From Symbiodinium natans (taxonomy: Eukaryota; Sar; Dinophyceae; Suessiales; Symbiodiniaceae): a stretch of DNA of 64,000 bases. The stretch is from the NCBI GenBank assembly GCA_905221605.1, contig CAJNDS010002224.1, positions 21,001 to 85,000 on the forward strand, in the 5' to 3' direction. Of the stretch, positions 12,306 through 22,800 are shown one piece after another; the first letter of the stretch is position 1, and each line of letters opens with the position of its first letter. The notes under the pieces were generated by a model that was given only the letters and a program-made list of their open reading frames with translations, made no database searches and had not been told where the DNA came from. Made by a program: the position numbers and the translations under genes.

Positions 12306-12395
12306 TAAGCCCCCCCAAAAGTGTACACTTTCAGTTCTAGAGGGAGTTATAGTATCCCCCAAAAAAGTGTAAAGTGTACTCAGTCAGCTGCTTAG
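12306..12395. repeat. Fold-back repeat with GTGTACACTTT, copy 2
   Basis: Second copy of the family at 10681-10765, sharing AAAAGTGTACACTTTCAGTT and a GTAAAGTGTACT end. The two copies differ by small indels. Confidence 0.75.
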
Positions 12396-12840
12396 GGTCT
12401 GGGCGAAAGGCAAGCAGGAGCAGACAGCCACGATCGCCAGGCCCCAGCCTACTCGCAACCAGGTCTCGCACTCGCGGCAGTCCTCGCCGGTCCAACGCTG
12501 ATTGTACCCACACTCGAAGCAGCCAACACCATTGCTCGACTTAGTTGTTCAAGGGTGTAGGGTTTAGGGTTAGGATTTAGGGTTTGGGGTTTAATTAGGG
12601 TCTAGGGAACAACTCAATGACTCAACCAAAAAACAGCGCGGCAACAACTGGCAAAGCCATGGGAACACGGAACCATCCTTTCGACATGCGAATAGCTGAT
12701 CTCTGCCAAGGTGCACCGGCACATGTACCTGGTGCACCGCCAGGACAGGCGTCCGAACTGCCGCACTTGTAAACATCAAGCGCTTCCGATGCAAGACCTT
12801 GGCAACTTTCTTTTGGGACCGCATGAACCCTGATAGGATG

Positions 12841-12855
12841 TATATATATATATAC

Positions 12856-12887
<32 letters not shown>

Positions 12888-12914
12888 TGCATAATATATA
12901 TATATATATATACA
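12841..12914. repeat. TA / CATA microsatellite
   Basis: Alternating TA and CATA units over about 74 bp. Apparent Tyr/Ile-rich open frames across it on the minus strand are artefacts. Confidence 0.9.
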
Positions 12915-13236
12915 GGGTATATGACCCGCATTTTTTGGGTTCATTAGGTCCACCAGGGTTCCAAGCCGCGAGAGGGTTCAAGCGTTCCTGTCAGTCAGCC
13001 CTGTAAACCGGATCGATCATAAATCTAAGGTTTAGGGTTTAGGGTTTAGGGTTTAGGGTTTAGGGTTTAGGGTTTAGGATGTGGAGTACTGCTCGGGTTG
13101 GAAGGGCAAGGGCTCAGAGACTCAGGATGTCATGCCTGCCCCCCAAAGTCCGCCACAGAGTGACGTTGGCATGGACCACCCAAACTCTAAACCCCAGACC
13201 GTAAACCGTTTAGGGTTTAGGGAGTTTAGGGTTTAG

Positions 13237-13389
13237 TACGTGAAATACAGAACCCTACGGGGACCAGAAAGCTTAGGCAGCCTAAGTCTGAATCCTAGAC
13301 CCTCGGATCGCGCCTCGATTTTTTCGAACAAAAGACAGCCTCGGTAACGCAACAACGTCTCCACCTGAGCGGCCAGGATGCTTCACGCA
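13237..13389 (-). repeat. Element 1 3' LTR
   Basis: Identical copy of the 5' LTR. Preceded, in element sense, by the purine tract and followed by the TTTAG target duplication. Confidence 0.95.
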
Positions 13390-13398
13390 CTCCCCCTC
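13390..13398 (-). promoter_or_regulatory. Element 1 polypurine tract
   Basis: Minus strand GAGGGGGAG directly abuts the 3' LTR, the position of the plus-strand primer in LTR elements. A 9-bp inverted repeat, TCACCTGAG (13397-13405) with CTCAGGTGA (13415-13423), lies next to it. Confidence 0.8.
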
Positions 13399-13801
13399 AC
13401 CTGAGACTCCAAGACTCAGGTGATTGGAATGCATCACCAGGAAAACATCAGCATTCTATATGCCCGAGCCCAGATGGATCGTCCTTTGGTTGCAAAAGTG
13501 GACAAAAGCCTCGTTGTACAAATGTTTGACCCTATTTCGAACAGGCCGTTCTGTTTCGGCAGCCCTTTCTCCTTTGGAGCAGTTCGATGTCGGATCAAGA
13601 GGCATCCACGCATGCAAGCAGAGACCGAAAACTATAGCTATGATCCTACACCCCCCACAAGACTTAGCTTCATGAGGATTAAAAGCCCAGATATTCTGGA
13701 GATAACAGCTGATAGTCTTCGTCTCCTTTGGTTTTTTGGCAGTTGCCAGCATCCGCAACTTAGGACACCGCTGATCTTATTCAGAATGCCCCAAAATCAG
13801 T
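13399..13801 (-). other. Element 1 3' untranslated region
   Basis: Non-coding stretch between the polyprotein stop and the purine tract. No second reading frame on the element strand is convincing; frames on the opposite strand at 13420-14004 overlap the polyprotein and have no domain. Confidence 0.6.
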
Positions 13802-16800
13802 TCAATCAGAAGAGTCTGTGGAGGACAAGCCATCTCTGTCACGCCTCTCAAGGTGAGAGCCTAGGAGGCCATAAAATCGTGATTGAACCGCTTCAGGATA
13901 TTCTTGTACGTCAAACACGTATCCTGCACGCCAGTAGCAGTACAAGATGTTCGCTCGGTGAGGGATACCTGGATGCAAAGGCCACGGCACCGTTTCGGCG
14001 CTGACTGCCTGATCCTGCACTGTCTTTCTACTTCTGCACACACGAAGAGATAAGGCACGAACGATTTCCCAGATTCCAATCACGCAGGCAACCCACAGCC
14101 ACCAGTCCCAGCTCCCGGCTTCTTCAGAGCTAGACCCTTGCTCATCCTCCAGACACACATCGCCAACCCCAGTGGAGCTACCAGTCGGTTCATCCCACCT
14201 GCCGAAAGAAACCGGTTCATCCCCATAGGTTACTACCTCTGCAGAACTAGGAAGAATGCCGCCCAGGACTAACCAGAGAACATAGAGAAGTACGACCCAG
14301 CGCCTATCACTCCTTGGCCGCACACCCCAAATCCTCCCAAAAGTCCCTGCAAAATCCCCCTTACTCCTACACCAAAGCAGCAAGAACCAACACGCCACAA
14401 AACTAACGCTCCACAACTGAACGAATGCCCCAACAAGAGATAAACCGACCCCGACCCCGACGACCCAAACCACACTTTGCGAACCCTGAACTTGAGTGGA
14501 ACTCTGACTTTCTTGATTGCTGGTCTGTGCCAGCATTGCATGAAACGACGTCCATTCACCCTCATTCAGCCCGGTAACAATAGTCTCAACCTCAGCCTGG
14601 GACCATCCCTGAAGCGCTATACTAACCTCGTCGTCAGCATAGGTCCCTATTAGCACTTCATGCCCAGCTCGGAAGTTCACTCCTAAAGGTTGTGGCTCGT
14701 CTGCCTGGGCAAGTCTGGCCTCGGCATCATGAATAACCCATACTTCTTCATCGACAGCAGCATCTCCGCTAGACACAGAAAATATCGACGGCTCAGTTGT
14801 CGAATCTCCGCTTTCGCTTTCAGAAGAAGACCACCCTTCCCCAAGGAAAAATTGACCTTCTACAGGAACCCGGGGACTTACAGCTCTATGGGGCCTATCA
14901 TCTGGAGTAGGGTCATCTTCTAAGTCAAGGAGATTCAGCACGGAAATGGATGGAGACTGCGCAGTGACAATCTCTTCGGACTCAGGCTGGCCGTTCAACG
15001 GCGCGTGAAGGAATGCCGCCCGTACGTCGGCGCTCGAAGCTGCCAAACCCCGGTAAGCGGCAAGGCTTAATGCCGTTCTTACAGTCAAGCTTTCAACACC
15101 ACTCGGAGGAACCTGCAGACTGCGACTGCCCCCCCCAATCTGCACATCGAGACTTGGAGGAACCTGCTGACTGCTACTGCTCCCCCCAATCTGCACACCG
15201 AGACTTGGAGGAACCTGCTGACTGCTACTGCTCCCCCCAATCTGCACATCGGGACTTGGAGGAACCTGCTGACTGCTATTGCTCCCCCCAATCTGCACAT
15301 CGGGACTTGGAGGAACCTGCTGACTGCTATTGCTCCCCCCAATCTGCACATCGGGAGTTGGAGGAACCTGCTGACTGCTGCGCTCCCGTTCCTGAAGTTT
15401 GCGCTGCGCCTCCAGCAATTCAGTTTCAGAGAACTGTTCAGACCCATCACCTTCAGAACCAGCCCTACTTTCAACTTCAGAAGCCAGGGAAACCTCATTT
15501 CCAACCCCGAAGTCCTGTTGAGCCTCGGCAGCAAACTCCAAACCCCCAAGACTGACAGCATCGCCTACTAATTCCCGCAACTGTTCCCCCCGCCAAAAGC
15601 CTCTGAAACCTAAACCAAGGAACCACTGAGCCCAAGCAAGCAAAACCAAACCCACCAAAACTCCGAAGAACCAAAGAATCCATTCAATCCTTTCTTCAAC
15701 TCGCAATGCCGGTTGAGCTCGGACACCAGACAACACAGCAACCAATGCAAGACCCGCTAAGGTCCGGGGAGAGACAGATCCCTGGGATCCGAAGCTGGAA
15801 GACAACCTGCTGACTGTACGGATCGAATCATCTGCCCCAGCTGGCGAAAGTCTCATTCGCATATTCATTAGTTCCGCAAGCTGAAGAATCCTAGCTCGAG
15901 ACAGTGGTTTCGTAGCTATATCTGCGAGCTGAATCGATCCTGGAACATAGGTGACTACTAGAGATCCCGCATCTATACGTTCACGCCCAGCTGCAGCTCT
16001 CATGCGAAGATGTCGATTACGCCACCCGAGACTTCCAACAGCAAACGACCTTACCGCTGCCTGGTTATCACACAAGGCAGAGACCGTGATGTCGGACTCG
16101 ATCATTTCCTCAATGATGCCCCCAATTGATTCTGCAGCAACTATTCCGGCGGTGACTGCAACTAGCTCTGCCTCCGTAGAGGACAGAGTCACAAACGGTT
16201 GACGACAGGATTCCCAGCATAACACATTTCCTCCCCATAGGATGACCATCGCTTGGCAAGATCGCCCCCCGTTAGGGGCATGGGAAGCGTCGGTGTACAA
16301 CTCCAGAGTATTTAAAGTTCGAGGAACCGGAGCGTCAAGCCAGGAATTGTCGCTTGGCTTCTGGTATTCCAGCCACAGGTCCGCCGTACCATACAAGTAG
16401 CGCAGGATTTGATGCCCGCTCTCAATCACAATGCTTGGCGCCTTCACAGCATATTGCCCAAGTTTACTGACAGCAAAAGCAATATCGGGTCTGGTTTTCG
16501 ACGAAGCCCAAAGCAAAGCACCTGTCAGGGCTTGCGCCTTCCGGACAGTCTCCAACTGCACCTGTTGCTCATTTTCCGGATCAGTCCAATTACTCAAGGG
16601 CGCACTTGCACTGCTTGTGACGTCGTATCTTGCAAAAAGCTCCTGCAAATAGGAAACCTGCGATATGCGATACCCTCCTCGTTGTAGGGCCTGGATTTCC
16701 AACCCACAGAACTTAGTGGCAGCCTCCTCCCGAATCCACTCGGGTTCCGAAAGCTTCCACAGCTTCTGTATTTCATCGAAAAGGGCACTAAGGATCACCG

Positions 16801-19800
16801 ATGAAGCGAAACCCAAAAGATCGTCAACGTAAATGATCAAGATACCATGCCAACGCTCAGTGTCATCCTCGGCAATCTCGCTTTTAGTGATGAACCAAAG
16901 CGAATCATCACTGACACCCTGCTGCAAGGCATACCATGCACCGTCACACTGAAAGGTCAGCACCCGCAATGACTTATCTCGGAACCGGGCCCAAGCCAAG
17001 GGAGCTTGTCGTAACCCATACAGTGCTTTACGCACGCGCCATCGATGATTCGGGGAAAGAATTTTCATGTCTACAAGAATAGATGGAGGCCTGACAATGA
17101 TAATTTCTTCGGACTCAAGCTCGCCGTCCAACGGCGCGTGAAGGAAGGCCGTCCTTATGTCGGCGCTCAAAGCTGCCCAACCACGGTAAGCAGCAAAACC
17201 TAATGCCGTTCTGACAGTCAAGCTTTCAACGCCACTCGCATAAAGGTTGTTGGAATCAGGAGAGCCAGTGGGGATGTAGTTCCCACACGCGACACACCTG
17301 AATCGGCGTTTCCCAACACCAGCCTTCCTGGTTAGGACTGCCTTTCCTGGAACCTGGGTTACCCTTTTTCCTTCTTGAATCAACCGCTCAATGTCCGACA
17401 CGACAATGCGCTCAACAGCCTCATTCGTTTGTTCCAAAGAGACAACTTCCTCAGTAGCCGAAGGTATCCATAGCACCAATTCACCCTTTGCCTCAGCTAA
17501 GCTTACTGTCCTCGTTTGGAGAAAAGCTTCGGCAGGGCTGGTTTGGTCTTCCGGGTTCAGAGGAACATCCTGATTCAAAGCCTTTAACATACTCCCAGAA
17601 TTCCTGACAAAGTCATCCCACAGAAGTCCCTCATACCACTCGCGCTGGCATTCAACCGACTTCAAGGTCCGAATCAATTCGTAGCCTACATCATCATTTC
17701 CAAAACAGCTAAGCTCCTTCACAAGGGCTTTACACGCCAAAGCTGAGGACAGGTGATTTCTTAAAACGTGCTCACGCCAACCAGGCTTCAACACTTCACA
17801 GGGAAACTCAACTTCCCAAAGCCCCTCAGAGGTCAAGTCCTCATCACCCTCAGCATTAAACTTTGAAATCGAAGCACGCTCTGCAGCGAAAAGGTGATCC
17901 AACCCTTTAGAATCGAACCCCAAGCTCTCAAGCTCACGAGCGTATTCGTTCAGAATCTTCCATGTACCCCGAGGAGCATAGGCAGCAATCACCCACCTAT
18001 CCTTGCCACACCAAGGTTCAGCGCAATGCCACAATTGACCACTAAAGGTGCACGGGTTATCATGAATATCCCTGACAAAACCAGCCCTTAAGTCACCCCC
18101 CGGCAACTGTCTTAAAACAGGACCCTGGCCATCGGAACTTTCAACCCACAAGCCACCTCCTTGAAACTCCCCAAGAGCAATCACCCAAACCGGTACCACT
18201 CTTTCATTTCTAGCATCCTGGTGCAAAGGGGTAGAGGTGTTACGAGTAAGGTACAGGGTAGTGTAAGGATGTTCGCAACCCTGAGCTCGAACAAACTTGT
18301 TCAAGTAACGCACAAGATCCCCATGATCCTTGGCGAACCTCGACACGCCTTGAAAACCCCCCTGATTGTACAACCCCATCACAGCACACCTACCTTTTCC
18401 ACCCAATACCCTTCGATTTGGAGGAGGAAGCTTGTCAGCACACCTTCTAAGCACCTCTAATGCCTCAACCGTGCTGTAGTCACCAGTCTCAAGCTTATTT
18501 CCCAGCCAAACACCAGAATCTCCAAAGAGAAGCTTCACGGTCGTACCATCAACCTGGAGTTCTTGAAACCCTTCCTCATCCGTAGTTACACCAAGATCCC
18601 CATCTGAAGCCTCTTCGGAAAGACTGGAAGACCCTGATTCAAGCCCGGTCTCAAACTTCGGCCCCTCAGAACTTTCGAAATCTCTCAAACACCCAACGCA
18701 CTCCCCCCCAGGTGCAAACCTGGCAACAGAAGAGCGGCCGGTTGGCCATCTGGCGCTCTTAGCAGCCACAGCCCGAACAGCAAAACCCGGCGGGGTTTTG
18801 GTAGTCAAACGAAACTTGGGTTTCGGGACTGTCAAAGGATCAACAGGGTAGACAGTGTTGGTTAGCAAAACACGCTGCTCGGACCCATCCTGGATTAACA
18901 CCAGGTGCCCACCAGCACAATCAGTTGCAACCCCCAGGTACTTGCCCGGAACAGTTCGTGTCTCCCAATGCTTCTTATGACCCGACTTCAAACGCTTTCG
19001 CGCATGCAACCATACCCCAAACGGTAAAAGGACAGCCTGTCCCACACCCAAAGCCTCAGCCATTTGCACAAAGTGTCTTTGCGAAGCATGAAGAATAGCA
19101 AATGGCCAAAACTCGATTGGCAGATCGGCAACGCGAAGGAGTTTCCTGGCATCTTGCTTCAACCGCTGGACACTGACCTCTGCCTTATTTCCAGCAGGAT
19201 CCTCTCCTGCGGTAAATGAGGCACGAATGCCGCGTTCTCGAAGCCACTGAATCAAAGCATGGCTCCTCAGCTCTTTAGCACGGTCTGCGAAGTAGCGGTG
19301 AACAGGGTACCCAAACGACTCCAACCTGTTGACCAGAGCTTGAACCTGTCCCATGACTTCAGAGCCACGCTTGGTGCGCAACGGAATCCCAAGAAAAAGG
19401 GTTTTCGTGACGACTTTCGGCTCCTCTTCTGCCCCGTCTGCAGCGTTCCCCGGTAAATCAGGGCCAGGAGCCTTTCTTTCTGCAAACTCAGCTCCGTCTT
19501 GTAACGGATCAACCCTAGGGAACGTCTTGCCTCTTACCCTACGGAACAAGGCCTTACTAGAGAACCCTCCAGCAATCTGCTCATGTACCCCGTCCAGCCA
19601 CTCAGAGCAATCCTCAGACGCCTCATCGGCTATAGGTCCTACCCCTGCAGCTTCTTGCTCACACTCAGAAGGACAATACTCAGCTAGATCATCAGGAGGA
19701 CTCAAATCAGGTCGCAACTCGGGACTCAAGGGTATCGAGTACGCTGCAGCAATGAAGTACTTATAGCCACGTCCACGATCCCTGCCAGACGCAATCGGGT

Positions 19801-22800
19801 CAAAACTGCGACCATCCTTGAACGGTCCAGCAATGTCGACACTCAAAGAGTACAAGGTGGTGATCCGAGATCGCCAATGACTCCGCTGGCGACCTTGAGC
19901 AGCTATGCAGTCACCACACCCCCTCCTAAAAGGGATATGATCGTTGGCCCTATGCCTACGAAGACTCTCCTCTTCGGTTAGCTTCGCCAACAAAGCTCGG
20001 CGCTCACTCAGGTCCCCAACTTCAAGCCTACTACGTCGGCACTTCTCCCAAGCATTTTTAACACACCCAATCAAACCTGGAGCCCAAACCCGACTCCCAT
20101 TGATCCTCGAAGACTCAGGCATTTGAATATGTTCCGGAACCCGCAGGGCATGTAGGCTCTCGAACACATCCCACGAAGAGGTCACAAGGACAGTGGAATC
20201 CCGCGCCAAATTTCCCAGACATCCCTGATCAAAAGATACCCGGTACAACCCATATGCCTCACGGAGCCCTTCCACTTCTTCAGGCCTAGTCAACCCATCA
20301 AAGGACCCCTCTAAGACAAAGAAGACAGCCCTCTCTGTCTGACCACCTTTGCATACAGGCGGACTCTCTGCAGCTCGGGGCCCCCCTTTTAGGTCACTCA
20401 ACTCCGGCTCAACCGACATCTGAAGCTTGACAGCGGCCCTCCGTAAAGCCCACAAGGCTATTTCATGAGGATCATCAAGACCCTGAGGAGGCTCTCCGGA
20501 CCCTGACTCGCCCTCACCAGCAGGCTCACGCGGCTCGGTAACTTCACAAGCAGTGTTCTCAGCAGCTGCCTGCGCCACCATATACACTAAGCATAACCTG
20601 AACCATGATACCTGCTTTCTCAACGCAGCTTCCTTTTCACTGTCCGAAAGACTACTTCCCAGTTCGAAACCCTTTTCTTCGGTAGAAGCCACAATTCCTC
20701 CAAGAACACCAGACTGAGCCCACTTTAGAACCTGAAGGAAGACCGGCACAATCCCGAGATCACTACCGAAGTCCCTCCGAAGCTCTACTACTCGTCCAGG
20801 ACCCTTCCACTTGTCGCCTACAGCCCCAACACGAAGAAGTACCGACCCTTGCGTATCCCGATCAACACTCCTCCTAAGCCTGCGATTCCAAGGAGCAACA
20901 CCCTGGCAACCCGCAAAGGGATCTTCCGGATCAACTACCGTCCTCTCTAGAACCCAATCCGAGATCCCAGGAAACACACTCCTCAAAAGGCTCACTTGAG
21001 TAACCCGATCTAGCAACCCGGCAGCCGACTGCTTCAGTTGATCCCTTAACCACATCTTCACTTCTTTCGCGTTAAGCTGTTCCCCAGCTTCAGAGCATGT
21101 CAATCCCTTTACCGAACGAGACCCTGCCCTAAACCTTTCATACTGATCCAGAAGCCGCATCCCAAGTTCCCTAGGTACCAAAGGACATCCCTTCACCACA
21201 CTCACCTCAAGCTCTCCGAGTTTGGGATGCCGTATTCTACAACCCTTCTTCCCCCAAGAGATACGGTAACCCATACTGACTAAGTACCCGGCAGGCAATA
21301 TGAGCTGGCAATCAACAGGGCTAAGCAAGGTCCCATACTCGTTGACGTGCAATTCAGTGACACCTGATGCCAGATCAACCCGAATGGACTCAGCCCCACG
21401 AAGCTCCTCAGAACAAGCAAACCTTAAGGCGTTTGTGGCACCAGAGTCAATCAAGGCATACTCAAGATTGGATGCACTCACAGCGCTACAGAGCCAAGTC
21501 TCATCTATGTTCCACTCGCCAACCCTCAAAACCTTTGCGCTTGCACCTTGCAAAAGCTTGGCTGCTTCAGCAAACAAGGCTTCCTTGGCGCCCGAAGCAC
21601 TAGAGGCTTCAGAATTCCTGGCACCGGCACTTCCAGAGGGTGCATCCTCAGATATACCCTTCGCTTGAGGCTGGGACTTCGGCTTAGGCTTCGCCTCTGA
21701 TTTCTTAGGGCTAGGAGGACCCTTGGCGCTTGGCGATCCACCCTCTGGCAGCACCGGTCTGAGCTCTGCTGGGACAATCGGACAGTCCGGCCGGTAGTGT
21801 CCGCTCTGACCACAAGCCAAGCACCTACTTTGCCTTCTAGCTTTAGCCCTATCGTGCCTGAAAGTACAGCTATCCCCAAAGCGACACCCGGTACCGTCAC
21901 CAAACCTGAAACACTCAACCGTACTACCAGAACCCTTCGAGGACTTACCCTTACCTTTACCAGCGTCCGCCTCTCCAAATACCGCTGCCACAGTGGGACT
22001 CGGCGTCTGAGAAGATGCAGATGTGCTGGGAAGCTTGGGGTCTGGGGCCTTCGCAGCGGCAGCAGCAGCAGCAGCAGCTCTGGCCTTTTTATCCGGAGGA
22101 GACTCAACAGTCATGGCTAGAGACTCGCACTCAGCCTGAATGAGTTTCACTAGCTGCGTAACCCCCGTTACCGACGGGTTGTAGTCGATTGAGCTTTTAT
22201 GCCTAAACACGCTAACTCGGAACGCCACCATTGGCTGAAGAGCTAGAAGAGAGCTGGTAGCAGCATCTATCCCTTTCAGAAGTAGACTGGGGTCCGGGAG
22301 GGTTGCTTGTATCTCCCGTGCCCTGATCAGATCCTGTTGCCATCGCCTCAAACCTGAAATCGCATCCTTAAATGACTTGCATGGATCAGGCTGAACAAGA
22401 CGCGAAAGGAGGTACGCCCTCTCCGTGCTGCCCCCTGGTTGGTAAACGCAAAGAATCCGATACAGTATGGAAGCAGTTGTCATCCAACGGTTAGTAACTA
22501 GCTCATCCTTGAAACTCTGAGGGACACACGACAACAGCAACGATACTGCCCTACTTTCTACGCGCTGGTACTTGACGGCATCATAGTGAGCAACAACCGT
22601 GGAGGGATCGAGAGCTAGCCGTTCCAACGGATCTGCTACAAGCCAACGCTGATAGCTTGCATTAGCCGCGCCCTCAACCGAGCTGAACCAAACAGACGCT
22701 GACGGCGAAAGCCCCGCGAAAACCTGGCGTGTCTGCGCAAGCCAGTTGCCACATGTTACGGCGCTAGTGGTCAAGTCAGCAGCAGCAAGCTTAGGCAGGT

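Larger units (their letters stand above)
9121..13231. repeat. Telomere-like mosaic, block 3
   Basis: Long CCCTAAA arrays at 10841-11090, 11182-11305 and 11379-11463; CCCCAAA-type units at 10245-10370; TTTAGGG arrays at 10477-10515 and 13028-13078. Contains AT microsatellites, a T/G homopolymer, two fold-back families and a dispersed repeat at 11867-11995 that recurs at 34333-34490. Open frames at 9121-9610 and 12591-12981 are shadows of repeats or lack any domain. Confidence 0.85.

Noticed and set aside
12591-12981. Minus-strand frames rich in Tyr-Ile
   Set aside because: Produced by the TA/CATA microsatellite; the flanking parts do not form a coherent protein.
13420-14004. 194-codon frame on the plus strand
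   Set aside because: Mostly antisense to the element 1 polyprotein and its 3' region, with no recognisable motif.
15013-15555. 180-codon plus-strand frame with EEPADCYCSPQSAHRDL repeats
   Set aside because: It is the antisense reading of the 51-bp coding repeat of the polyprotein.
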